Shown piece after piece: positions 1 to 11,900 of a stretch of DNA of 64,000 nt. The stretch's first letter is position 1, and the number at the start of each line of letters is the position of its first letter. The notes under the pieces were generated by a model, which did not search any database, was not told where the DNA came from, and saw nothing but the letters and a program-made list of their open reading frames with translations. Both the position numbers and the translations under genes were made by a program. Source of the DNA: Ptychodera flava (Eukaryota; Hemichordata; Enteropneusta; Ptychoderidae); NCBI RefSeq assembly GCF_041260155.1, contig NC_091930.1, positions 35,944,263 through 36,008,262 of the forward strand, read 5' to 3'.

Positions 1-678
1 GGTTTTAAGACTTGCCAACCATCCAATTAAATCTACTGAGGAGCCATAGAGAGATTTTTTAGCCAAATCTGATGTGTACAGTGTCTGAGAGGACCTTTCC
101 TTGTAACATTGAAACCATAAAAGCACAGCTAATAATGACAAAATCTGCCTTTTTAACTGTTATTTTGTTCATAAAAAAGCATCTTTCTACAGAAAACCTG
201 TGACACAAAGGAAAATAATTGCATCAATGAGAAGGATAGATATCTTGTCATTTTTCTATCTCTAAAATAAGTCACTGTTTCAAATATATATTGTGACATA
301 TTTGTGCATGTTGCTTTCTCATACTGAATTCTCATAGAGAGAACAGAAAGGTATCAGGATTTGTCATCCTTTTCATATGAAATGCAGATTTCATAATGGA
401 ACATTTTCACTTAGCAAACATCATGATATCTCTGATTTATTAAAGTATGGCGCCCGAAGGGCACGCCGAAAATATGAAACATCCTGATGAGCCTGTCAAA
501 ATTCAAAAACACACTGACCCCCCATTGGGCATTTCAAACATGGTGACCCCCCCCCTATCACCAAAGTCAAAAACAGGATGACACCCCCCATGAATCCACC
601 GCCCCCCCCACCAGGCTGAAGAAACTGACCAGTCCCTAAAGACTAAATTTTCATGTTGATTCCTTGTTCAATTTATAG
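1..678. other. Upstream intron of the Harbinger accessory gene, with transposon debris
   Basis: This is non-coding DNA ahead of the first visible exon of the accessory gene. The only recognisable content is the end of a C-rich transposon at about 440-636. The remainder is AT-rich and shows no coding signal. Confidence 0.5.
440..636. mobile_element. Right end of a GGGACTGG-type inverted-repeat element
   Basis: The segment ends in CCAGTCCC followed by TAA. Read from the right it begins GGGACTGGTCAG and then a G-rich tract, the same layout as the ends of the elements at 9039-10468 and 26952-29273. It also contains GCGCCCGAAGGG...CGCCGAAAAT (about 450-471), which recurs at 29020 inside the 27-29 kb element. 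The left end was not identified and may lie before the window. Confidence 0.5.
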
Positions 679-3572
679 TGCTTACCGGTGACAATGACTG
701 TAGCCCTGATAAGGGATCCACAGATGGTGATTTGCAACAGACACAACAAGGTTAGTTATATATATGTATAAATGATTTCTGATTAACTCCTCTATGTGGT
801 CTTTTGAAAACCCTAACAATACTTGTGAATTGTTCACCTCATAAAACACACACTTAATGAAATGCCAAATGTTTAGCTTCTCAAGAGATGTGTATAAGCA
901 GCAATGTTATTGTTGAAAATGAAATTGTAGTGTAGATCTGAATTCATTTGTAAAAGATAACAACTACTGTTAATCATACATATTACAAGTTTATGTTCAG
1001 TATCCAAAGTCTGCGTATATCATAATGACATAGTGAGTGAAATAAAATGTGTAGTTAAGCAAACAAATATACTCAAAAAATTGCAAAAGGTTACAGATAT
1101 AGGGGGTTTAATTTCTGCTTGACTTTAGATCACTTGCAACCATGCCAACAATAAACTATTAAGGGGACATGTAGCTATAATTTTTTATGACTTTGCTGTG
1201 TGTGTTAAGTAATCTCTTGTTTCCCCCTTAATTAATTAATTAATTAATTAATTAATTAATAATTAATTAATTAATTAATTAATCAATTAATTAATTAATT
1301 AATTAATTAATTAATTAATTAATTAATTAATTAATTAATTAATTAATTAATTAATGTCCAGTTTTCTGTTAAACATCTGATTCACTGTTATTATATACAG
1401 TAGAGTGTGGGTACTCCATACTGTAAAGTTCAAGGGACAAAGTCAGCCATTTTTCATGATTTTGTATGATGCAAGATAATTAATTCATTTTCACGATGGT
1501 TTCATTTAGTGTGTCTAAAACTGGGGTCAAATATATGCATGGTCACCAAGTCATTCAGTGTCTTTCAACATGTTTAACAATATAAGTAGTATCTTGTATC
1601 AAACAAAATTCACAAAAAATGGGCGACTTTGTCCCTTCCATTTGTCAACAGAGCAGTGCTGACTGTACACTCTGAGCCTGTTCACAAGATGAACATTGAA
1701 CATTTTAATATACTGTAAACAAAAGAACAAGGATTGTAGTTAAAACACACTGCAAATATCATCAAGAGTTACAATTAATATCCCTTTCAACTGTAGTTTG
1801 ATGAACACAAAATGTTGTGTGATCTTTACATAATTACTGAGCACACACTGTATCCCTTCAGTAGCACTTGTTATATGCAATGTACACCATAAAAAATATT
1901 TTCGCTTTTTCTTCTTTTTCTTAGTGACACACGAGAACAAGAGTAGAACCCCAAGCCCAGAAGATAGACCAAAATGTGGTTCTGAACAGAGGCGAGGTTT
2001 GTGGCTTGTTGCTGCCTTCAAACAATTCATGTTCAGTAAATATTTAAATTAACAATTAATTAACATGATACTGCATAGAGTGTTTGTTCAACGTTAAAGC
2101 AATGTGAGCTCAACATCTGTGCCAAGTTCATAAAATTTGATAAACTGTTTCTCGACATATCAGCCTAATTACAAAAATTAATTAAATATGCAAATCAGAA
2201 GTTAATTGACATGATATTTCTACATAGCTTTGCATGCCACAACATTACTGGAAGATCAACATCTGTGCCACATTTCATTAAATTTGATGCAGCATTTCTA
2301 GACATATCATACTAATTATAAAAGTTCATCAAGTATGCAAATTTGCAATTAATTGACATGATACTGCTTAATGTCTTCACACGGTATTACAGTACTGAGA
2401 GATCAACATCTGTACCATGTTTCATCAAATTTGACGCAGTGGTTCTGGAGATAGCCCACTAATTAGGAAAGTTCATTAAATATGCAAATTAGCAATTATT
2501 TCACATGACACTGCTAAGTGTCTTTGTACACTATTATGAATCAGTGTTAAAGATTTGTGCCATCTTAATTACAAAAATGCATCAAATTTGATAATTAGCA
2601 ATAAACTGATGCAATACTGACATTTCTCATTGTGTGCTATCAGAGATCTGTGCAACAAGCATCTTTACAAAGTTTAATGAAATTTAGTGCAGTTGCTCTA
2701 CAAATAGAGCTTTTTCAAACAGTCATTGTCAATGACATACTCCCATTACTCTTTAAATAAAATGGCCGTCACATGGCTATTTTGGATCGGATCACAATCA
2801 ACATGCATATGTATGACAAAGGGACTAATCCTTTTACCAAGTTTGAAAGGAATCCCTCCAGGCATCTCTGAGATATCTGTGTGAATGGATGGATGCACAC
2901 ACTGAAATGACCAACATATAAGTCCCCTGGATGGTGTCTGTTGGGACTAATGAGCACTGGTTGAAACTCTATCTGTTAGAACAAAATTAATCTCAAACCA
3001 AGAGAATATCAAAACAGACTGACTTTGCCCCTTTTATCATTATCTCAACAGAAATTCGATTGAAAAAAAGAGGTGAACGAGATTCAAAGTTGCAAAAAGT
3101 AATGGAAAAATGTATGGAAAGACATCTTCTACATGAACAGAAACGTGATAAAAAGTATGACGAGTATGAACGGAAGAGAGAAGAGAGAGAGGCTGAATAT
3201 GAAAGAATCCGTCAAGAGGAAAGACGAAGGATGCTAGATTTAGAAGAGCGAAGATTAACATTTGAACGAGAACAACAAGAGTTGAATAGACGCCATGAAA
3301 TGAATATGTTTAATATGTTTTTTCAGTTCCTTCACCGAGAACACAATGCAACATATTACAATCCAAACACACAGACAGAATACATGCCTCCACCTACACC
3401 TCAGACACAGTATGCAACTCCCCCATCACACACACAGTCATCAACATTTGTTGCACCACACATCCAAAGAAATACAGTCAGATATATGGCACAGCCACCA
3501 TCTACACAGAATGACAATATTCTTAGTGACAGTATCCTATCTGATTCTGTTAATATAATAACCAATAAATAG
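679..3572 (+). CDS. Harbinger-type accessory (Myb/SANT-like) protein, 3' exons only
   Basis: Three exons are visible: 679-750, 1925-1996 and 3052-3572 (stop TAG). Each begins after an AG preceded by a T-rich or AT-rich tract, the first two end at GTTAGT or GTTTGT, and all junctions are phase 1, so they join without a frame change. The first two exons are each 72 nt. The last exon encodes a strongly charged coiled coil (repeated Glu/Arg/Lys, such as RKREEREAEYERIRQEERRR) followed by a Pro/Thr/Gln-rich tail. This is the usual C-terminal layout of Myb/SANT-like proteins that accompany PIF/Harbinger transposases and help them enter the nucleus and bind DNA. The DNA-binding N-terminus would lie to the left of the window, so family membership is inferred from the tail and from the convergent transposase gene 1.4 kb away. 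Confidence 0.65.
1228..1354. repeat. (TTAA)n microsatellite
   Basis: About 127 bp of TTAA tetranucleotide repeat with two small interruptions, in an intron of the accessory gene. Confidence 0.95.
2056..2715. repeat. Degenerate tandem repeat, period about 147 bp
   Basis: Four to five diverged copies start near 2056, 2203, 2348, 2496 and 2600. Each has the order TTAATTGACATGATA, then GATCAACATCTGTGCCA, then TTTCATYAAATTTGA, then a TATGCAAATT-type end. Spacing of the first four starts is 145-148 bp. It lies in the intron before the last exon of the accessory gene and has no open frame. Confidence 0.75.
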
Positions 3573-4986
3573 AAGAAAGTCACTGAATTTGTGTAGGTTT
3601 GAAATGGAAAGTTGATTGTATGATTTGTCTTCCCTTTGGAAATGAGTTTATGCAGAAATTAGTTGAGAGAGTTCAGTTTGGCTTTAGCTCACTTTCATAT
3701 GTGGTTTAGATTAGTATGAAATCCTTATGTGACAGAAAAATAAATCCAAATTACTGGGATTGCAAAAATTGTTTGTTCAAAATTGGTAATTGTAATCGTT
3801 TAAAAAGTTGTCCACTGTAGTAAAGTAAGTTGTTGAAAGAGTAAACTTTTTAATAAATTACATAACCTTCAATGAATTTCATACCAGTAGTTACCAGTAT
3901 TTTTGTTCATTTTCCATTTTCCCTGTAAGTTGTTCTTTGCAGTAAATGTTAATGGTTTCTGTGAAGCAGATTAATAGGTCAAGAAATGTAAAAAAAACAT
4001 ACAAATGTTATCTTTACAAGATTTATTGGCATATTTAAAATTTCAGATTGTGTTATTATCAAGCAATATAACATTCGGTAATAAATATGAATAAATAGAA
4101 ATAAATATTAAAAGCTGTATAGAATGTATTGTTCTATCTTTTCTTTGGTAAATAATTTACTTTTATCACAAGCAGTAATAGTACAGAGTTATTAAAATGC
4201 TGGTCAAAATTATACCTAAAAAATTTCATAGAAATCTGAAAGAATATTTGACCAAATGTGACAAAAATTGTTTGCAAATCACAAATACACAAATTTCACA
4301 AAAATCTCACAATATCTGATTTAAGTCACCCAAGAGAACATGCATATACCGGTATTTCATGTCAATATGACATGTGATTTCAGAGAAAACAATGTTAACC
4401 AAAAATGGCAAAAAATTGCCCTAAACATACAAATGTGAACATTTCTCAAAAAATTTACATTGTCTCAATCAGGTAACCCTACCAAAGTTCAAAGCAATCA
4501 GACAAGCGGTTTCAGAGAAATGATTTTCCATCAAAAATTGGCAATACTTGCCCAAAAACTGGAATATGCAAATTTAAAAAAATTCTACATTGTCTTATTC
4601 AAGTCAGCCATGGGAATATGCGTACCAAATTTCAAATCAATCAAACAAGTTGTTTCAGAGCCCAAAACTGTAAATGAGCAAATTTTACTGAGATTTTATA
4701 TCATCGAACATAGGTAATTATCACTGACAAAGAGCAAACAGACGATGGACTTTGACCAAAAATATCAAAAAAGGAAATTAGGCTAAAATTCACAAGGCTT
4801 AATTTCCAACACAAGGCGATATGTACTTGGTCCACTGAAAATATGGACTGTGTTATAAAATGTATAGTCTACAGCTATCTGCAAAACTGATGAATTGCTT
4901 TTGTCATTTACATAGTGTTATAATGTACAAATAGCATTACTATTGTTGAAAATTGAACTCGAGACCAGCTGTTGAATACTGGATAT
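3573..4986. other. Convergent intergenic region between the accessory and transposase genes
   Basis: This 1.4-kb AT-rich stretch holds the 3' ends of both genes. AATAAA-like signals on the plus strand near 3852 and 4080 could end the accessory transcript. The right part is a degenerate tandem repeat (separate entry). No coding signal is seen. Confidence 0.6.
4250..4735. repeat. Degenerate tandem repeat, period about 135-145 bp
   Basis: Three diverged copies share a TTTACATTGTCT, AGTCACC/AGCCATG, ACCAAATTTCAAA, CAATCARACAAG, GTTTCAGAG order. CAATCAGACAAG occurs at 4494 and CAATCAAACAAG at 4638. No protein is supported. Confidence 0.6.
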
Positions 4987-7900
4987 TTAAACATTCTGAA
5001 AATGCTCCATAATGGCATGTCTAACGACTGTACCAGTGATGTCATCTGGTACATTGGCTTGGTCATCTGGCCCTTCAAACTCTCCAATTCCTTGTAACCA
5101 TCTATCATTGAATGGATTACGATGTTGTTCACAAAGATTATGCAACACACAACAAGCTGAAATTACAGTTGGCATAATATCTAACTTACAGTCATTTCGT
5201 TTCAGTAAACACCTCCACCTTCCTTTAAGTCTACCAAATGCATTCTCAATAACCATTCTTGCACTACTCAATCTCTTGTTGAACTGATTTTGTTGAGAAG
5301 TCAACCTGCCACTATCATAGAACGGTTTCATCAAATTTGGGAGCAATGGATAAGCAGGGTCACCCAGCAGTACCAACGGTACATCAACACCTGAGAAAGG
5401 TGTCATATTTGGGAAGAAGCTACTGTGTTGCAGTTTTCTAAAAATGCTTGAGTTGGCAAAAGCCCTCGCATCATGCACACTCCCAGCCCAACCTACACAT
5501 ATATTTGTGAAACAATAATTATCATCAGATACTGCTTGGAGTACGACTGAATAAAAGCTCATCCTGTTGAAGTAATCAGTTTGGTTTACTTCTGGTGCAA
5601 GTATCGGAATGTGACATCCATCTATGGCACCCATTACTTGTGGAAATCCCCATTTGTCACGAAAACCATCCACTATGTTCTGAGGAGAGATGGAAAGGAA
5701 TTGGTCGACATAATTTAATTTATAATTAAGGCCCTGAACAAATCTAGGCCTTTTGAGGTTACCAAAGAAAGCAATTTTTGAAGACTTAATGCTGCTACTA
5801 TGCAATAACCAATTGTACTTTTCATTTTGTGACACTTTATCAAGTAACACCGGTATTTGGTCTCTATAGGTCTCTATCACAGTACTAATCAATCACTATA
5901 AAGCAGTACCAACTGTATTGGAACCTCCTGGGATAAGTGTAGTGATTCAATTTCAAGCATGCAACACAGTCCACCATTAATACCAGAAACAGCAGTTTTC
6001 GAAGCTTCACTATATACAGACAAACAAACATAGATTCAATAGACCATTTTCTGAGCTGCAGATAGCTTCTGAGATCTCGCATGGATACACCGCTATGTGA
6101 TGGGACAAAGGAAAAACACACAGGACAAGCTTAATATTGTCTGTTGTTTATATTCTACTCTCATGCAAGCGCAACCAGACAACTTGGTTAGCAACCTGTT
6201 GCTATGGTCATTAAAGCCCCTGTAGCTGTAATTTAAGAAGTTTGTTGACCTGAAAATAGTCTTTCTATTTTTTTGGGGGGGGTCTTTAAATTCTATAAAT
6301 ATAAAGGATATAGTCTTTTACTACTGAAAAATTGGACGAGTAAATTTAATTTTAACAGTTAGTATGATTTCCTGCCATTTTTAAAAACTGGTAATATCAA
6401 CAAGAAAACAAAGCATATGGTGTCCCAGTGGAAAACATTCATCACTTTGCATTATATTGGACTACTCTGTTGTTTCTGTGAAGATTCCAATGCATATATG
6501 CACGATGTGCAGTGCTTTGCTTCATTTGCATGAGGGCGCCATTTTATATTTGGGCAAACGTTTATTATTTATCTTGCACAAAATTGCACATGCAGTCCCA
6601 GTGAACCGTTTATTATACTTGCATAAACACCCCTCAATGAGTACCGTACATTCCAACGAACTTCTTTTAGTTTGGAAGAAAAAATCACAAAAATAATGCT
6701 AAAAGATACAGCAATTGCTGGGGCCAAATTTAACTAAGTCTTGTGATACCTCTCACAAGACCGAAAAAGCATCTTTTGGTGATTGCATGCATGTATACAA
6801 TAATATACATATGCAAAATGATATGTGGATAAATACATGCATACATGTATGCACATATACATCATGTACATATGTGCATCTTACACAGTTGATGAATCCG
6901 TACAAACTCAAAACATGTGATAATTAAGGTAGAATGCGCCTCATGGACAGATAAATACACACATAAAAGGCAGAGTCAGTCAGACAAACAGACAGGCTTA
7001 TAACAACACTTAAGGATGTAGGAGTGGTACGCGTGAAATTTGTCACTTCCCATAGGATTACATTGAAATTTGCTGGAAAATCAATTCCTACTATTGTCAT
7101 TTTCATGAAAATTTGCATAAAGCTCAATCTAGAGAAATAAATAATAGTGATCAAATAAAATGATATGGTCACCGTGCTAAATTTTGAGATAAACAGCATT
7201 GAATTATTTCATCCGTGTACAAAATGCATTGGTGAAAAAATGCTGACTCAGCATTTTTTCTCTGAAATGGCAAAATCCATGGACATGTATCTCACAAACG
7301 AGCGCGGTGACCCCTATATTTTATCACACATTTTTGTAATACAAAGGAGAATCCTAAATGGAAAATTTAGAGAAATGACATTACTTTTAATTTTACCCCT
7401 CGTACATCCTTAACTGATGATATAAACTCCCTCTCTGGTACACATAGACATTGACAAAAAGATTCATTCATGTAAGGGTGCTCCAGCCACTCTGCAACCT
7501 ACAATCCTAGAACATTTCCATTTGAGAGAATTGTTAAACATACCAAAAAATAGCATCAAGGACTCTGTGCTTGACATTTGATGTTGGTTATTGGTCGGTT
7601 TCAGAGAACAATATTGTTTTTTAACCGAAAGTATCAAACATTTCAAAAATGGCAATATGCAACCAACCTGTATATTATGCTGTGAGGGTAACTTGATGAC
7701 TTCATTCAGTAGCACTTCGCAGATCACATGGCAAGTTTCTCGGAATATTTCGCATACTGTTGACCTCCCAACTCCAAAGAGATGTGAAATGGTTCTGTAC
7801 TCACAATTTGTACTCAATCTCCATAGAGTTACTGCAACACGCTGCTCCACACTGATTGCTAAACGTAGCCTTGTATGAAGTCGATGAATTCTCTCATGTA

Positions 7901-10900
7901 AACGATTACAGAGATACCTGAACGTAGCCTTTGTCATCCTACAATATAAGAGAAAACATTAAACAGTTAATACAAAACTGTTTGAAATGATGTTACTGAA
8001 ATTTTGAAAAGGGACAAAGTTTGGTAATCTAATATGCAATGGACAATTGCAGCCTGTGGCAGAGCAGTTTAATATGCATATGCAGTTTGTAATATACTTT
8101 GCAGCAAAGGCTATGTACCAGTTGCCATACAGGTCACCACCACTTATGATCAATATTCACATTTCTTATAATAGACCTATATCCCCTGTAAAATAAAAAT
8201 AGGCGGAAAACAAAACATCATATCTGTATGCCAGACATCCCATGCACAGAGAACACTGTATTGTATGACTCTTTGTCCAATGAGGTCACTGCCTCCTATC
8301 TCAACGTCTTGACCTAGACACAGAAAAGTCAAAAGCTAAAACATTTATGTACTAGCAAGGGTTGCATTCACAAAAACAGTGACGGGGGGAGGGGCTGGAA
8401 GAATTCACGGGGATTTGAAGATTTGGATTTGAGACTTAATCAGGGATATTTGAATTCTTGCATATGAGAATAATTGAATATTAAAAAAAAGATGGGGTCA
8501 CCATACTTGATTTTCTACATTTTCACATTCTCATCGAATACTAACGCAAAAGTAAAACTTTGTCAAGTTAACCCTGTCAAAATCCACTCAGTGCAATCTG
8601 AACTCTCCTTTTGCAGAAATTCACTAAAAATATGTGTAACATAAAACGTAAACATATTTTTTTTTAATTATGTGCATTTATGCAACAGTGCCTCTAGTAC
8701 AATGTGGAACAAAAAGGATGCTGACTCAAAAAGCACCCTATAGCAAGATGACATTCCAACAATTAAGCTATGAATATATACAATTCAGAAATATTGTTGA
8801 TGAAAATTGAATTCTAGTCAGGACTTGATGTTGAGATTCCAAAGATTGTGCATTCCTTCAAGCTATGGGGTATTGAATGCCAATATGGAGTTGACACATC
8901 ATCATGGAACAAAATATTTGAAAAATACCCAAAAATTACTGTTACTGGGACTTCTTGAAATATGTGTATTGATTCTGTATATACCAACTGCAGAAACTTA
9001 ATTAGCTTCATATCATGATAAATTAATGTCCATTCTTAGGGACAGTTCAGAATTTACTTCTGGGGGTGGCACGGAGGATTCTCAGGGTAGCCATCCATTT
9101 TCCCCAAGAAAAATTAGGGGGGGAAGGGCAGACAAAAATACCTCAAGCTTTTAGGGGACCAAGAAAAAAAACATCAATTCAATATTTGCCCAGAGTTTCT
9201 GATCAATCCAATAATCCTGTATGTGCATCCAGAAGATCATGTGGCACTGCATCAATGCTATGGTGTCAGATTGTTGACATATTGTGTACACAAGAAATTT
9301 CCTGTAGTTCAAGAAGTGATCACAGTGTGTATGAAGCTAGGAGAAATGTGGATAGGCTTACACATTGTGTATTGATGCTAATACTTTTGTGTCACATTCA
9401 TTCTAATATGTACATGTATAATCAAAGATTTCTCAGTGAACGACTGGCAGAAAAGGCAAACAAACAAAACAAATTAACATGCATTGTTTCCTGTCATCTG
9501 AAAATATGTGCATTACGACTATTTAAAAATAAAAGTTTGTTAGAAAAATTTGAAGTATGAATGCTTTGTCATTTTTGAAAAATACTGCTGACAAAAAGAG
9601 AACTTTTACTTACACAGGGTTATCTGCGTTTTAATATGAACATTTGATTGTGAATGGAATGAGAAGAATAGCATGAATTTATATTATGGATAAGGTGTTT
9701 TGTTCAAGAAATGTTCTAAAATGTTCCTAGAAGCATTGTTCCTTTCAATGGCAGCTACTTGGTTTTATATGGCAACCAAATTTAAAAAAAAGAGAAAAGT
9801 AAAAACTAGTTGGCTTTCCCCAATTTTAATTCCTAATGTTTAAAACTTTCACCGTGAGTCTGCAAATATTCAGCATCATTAAAAGAAAATGTATGCTGAA
9901 CTTGTGCATGTACATCTCACTTTCCAGAAATATCTGGATATCTGCAAATGATGTACCATTAAATTTCAAAGATATATATCACTTGCCAATTATATGCTCC
10001 TCTGATTTTCTGTTCACCATTTCCAACTGACTTCTGTGCTTGTCTTTGTGTGCATCACATGTATCAGTGAGACATAACAAAAGAAGTATATTTATTTTAT
10101 TATTTACTTTTCTTCAAAAATTTACAACCAGATATGTTTATTGCTAGCCTTTCCAAACGTGTGCCTCTTGCAGTCCCTTCAAAAATATTCTTTTTATAGT
10201 CACATAACTCTGAAATGTTTTGTTATACCATCGATTGAATGTCCACTACAGTTTCTGCAACTTGTAAGACTGGATACATCTTAGTGTGTAAGCATGCATG
10301 TATATATTAGGGGTGGGCCATGGAAAAAAAACAAAAACCAAAAACAGGAAAGATGAGGGGGGTCATAGATTTTTTCGACAATTTTACTAGGGGGGGGGCA
10401 TGGAAAAACATCACCCAGAAAATAGAAAATCCTCCAGCCTCCCCCTGAAATAAATTCTGAAAAGTCCCTTAGCATTCAGAGAATATCGTACTTTCAAGAC
10501 TCTGCAGATGCAACAGGAATTATATTGTAAAGTAGCACAAAAAATAACGCAAAGTCACATATACATTATACATGATATAATGTAGGTATATACCCGGTAA
10601 TATCATATATCAAGAATTTACCTTTCACTGTATATACACACCATCTTTAACTCCCACTGCCACAAGTCACAAGGCGTCCCAAGCACTAATGCATACTGGC
10701 AATGATACAGCATGGATATAGCTCTCGGAATCAAAACCATCTTGAACTTAACCATGGCGTTACCTTTGCAGGGACCTGTACACTGCACGAGTGCACTACA
10801 AAAATTCTTTTGAAGACACGAATTTACTATAGTTACATTCAGATGCTGTCCAGAATCATTCAATACCACCAAACAATCCCAAATTAAATCCAAAGCATTT

Positions 10901-11260
10901 CATTCATGTTCAGCCAACGATGAAGTGTCCAAAGTATGTCTATTTTTTACATCCATTGACAGACTATCATCAGTGCACGCGCACAGTAAACCTAATACAG
11001 TTTTACAACGTAAATATACAAGCATTGTATACTTACCTGAAGTTTTCAACCCATTCAGTGTCACTCAGTGAACCAAGAACTATTTCTTCCCACCATGTTC
11101 TGCTCCGTAAACGTGTCCATATAATACGATTGACAGAACCCGGTTCTTGAACAATCAGGTTCAAGAGAAACGGTGTCGAAGTTTGACTTCGAGATCTGAA
11201 GTATCGGTATGCCGTCTGCAGAGAGACATGTCGCTTTTTGAGTTCACGCTCACTTGACAT
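4987..11260 (-). CDS. PIF/Harbinger DDE transposase (HARBI1-like nuclease), three exons
   Basis: The exons, in transcript order, are 11260-11037, 7938-7668 and 5679-4987 (stop TAA). The junction phases agree: exon 1 ends in AG that joins G to make Arg within ENFRMTKATF, and exon 2 to exon 3 is phase 0. The third exon follows a clear pyrimidine tract (TTTCCATCTCTCCTCAG). The coding length is 1188 nt, 395 residues. Exon 2 encodes a helix-turn-helix-like DNA-binding segment (SHLFGVGRSTVCEIF). Exon 3 carries the RNase H-fold catalytic triad: Asp about 185 in GAIDGCH, Asp about 272 in LGDPAYPLLP and Glu about 310 in ENAFGRLKGRW. The start is the first ATG in the frame (11258-11260); an open frame continues upstream to about 11398 without an ATG, so an extra 5' exon is possible. 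Both introns (3.1 and 2.0 kb) contain other transposons, yet the coding exons are intact. Either a recently mobile element or a domesticated host gene would fit. Confidence 0.85.
7014..7409. mobile_element. TTAA-flanked MITE in transposase intron 2
   Basis: The left end is GGATGTAGGAG and the right end is CTCGTACATCC, imperfect inverted repeats of about 11 bp. TTAA occurs immediately outside both ends (7010-7013 and 7410-7413). The 396-bp element has no coding capacity. TTAA duplication is typical of piggyBac- or Kolobok-type mobilisation. Confidence 0.6.
9039..10468. mobile_element. Inverted-repeat DNA transposon with TTA target duplication
   Basis: The left end reads GGGACAGTTCAGAATTTA and the reverse complement of the right end reads GGGACTTTTCAGAATTTA; the first 22 positions agree at 19. 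Both arms continue into a G-rich tract and a GGAGGATT motif. TTA flanks the element on both sides (9036-9038 and 10469-10471). A 3-bp TWA duplication and GGG termini fit a non-autonomous PIF/Harbinger-like element. The 1430-bp interior has no convincing protein. It lies within intron 1 of the Harbinger transposase gene, so it is nested and younger. Confidence 0.75.
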
Positions 11261-11900
11261 TAAACTTTGAGTATAGTCACAAAGATTGGAACGTCGCTGA
11301 CAAGTAAGTTTTCTTCTCCTATAACGTAAAAATCTCAAAAAGAACAGGAACAACACAAACAAGGTTGGATCTTCAAAGTTCGCTATCTTTATTGTTTACA
11401 CCTGAAAGGTCAAAGAGCATAAATCTAGGTCAAACCTGGGCCAGGTATTCGAAATCGTGTGTGTACGCGTACCAAATGTTGGCGTTTTAGAATATTCTAC
11501 TCCGGTCGCCCTGGGTCGACTCTGGTCCCATGTGTCTGAACGTTGTACTAGGGTCTGGACGTTCTTGCAAGCGACCGGTCGGATTTCTGCCTGATCCGGG
11601 TACTTTATAGAACTCCACACATCCGTTAATCAAAACAAAAATGACAGGTAGCATAGCCAAATAAAATGAAAAATGAAAAATAAAAACATACCGCGTATAT
11701 AGGTCTACCAGCTACTAGTATATATTCTCTCCGCCCAGTTAGATAGGTTTTTCTTTTGACGTCACTACCCTTATGAATATTCATATACTTGCAAGAACGG
11801 ACAGTCGCTGTGTCTGGCAGCGCGTGCTCACAGCTGCACAGCCTTCGAATGCAGGCCCATCGCGGCGCGCACAAAACAAGGCACAGCGACTGTGGAGAGT
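11261..11900. promoter_or_regulatory. CpG-richer 5' region of the Harbinger transposase
   Basis: Composition changes here to clearly more GC and CpG than the neighbouring AT-rich introns (11420-11640 and 11740-11890). It lies directly upstream of the transposase start and ends where homology to copy 1's intron 5 begins. I read it as the 5' untranslated/promoter region plus the right end of the Harbinger unit. No exact TATA box or element terminus could be fixed. Confidence 0.4.
11801..11893. repeat. Imperfect inverted repeat near the Harbinger-side breakpoint
   Basis: The left arm ACAGTCGCTGTGTCTGGCAG (from 11801) pairs with the right arm ending at 11893 (GGCACAGCGACTGT), with about 40 bp between the arms and further GC-rich pairing. 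It may be a subterminal hairpin of the element or a transcription-associated palindrome. Confidence 0.5.

Noticed and set aside
5680..5892. N-terminal extension of the transposase catalytic exon
   Set aside because: An open frame continues upstream, but a strong acceptor at 5680-5682 and family alignment show it is intron read-through.
9066..9560. 164-codon frame inside the 9-10.5-kb element
   Set aside because: It starts inside the inverted terminal repeat, has low-complexity composition and no recognised domain.
10618..10893. Minus-strand 91-codon frame ending in a possible donor (GAAAGGTAAAT) in transposase intron 1
   Set aside because: No family recognised, no ATG start (it begins at TTG) and no convincing acceptor; the transposase already splices across it in frame.
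11396..11620. 74-codon minus-strand frame upstream of the transposase
   Set aside because: It lies in the CpG-rich 5' region with no family match and no splice link to the transposase.
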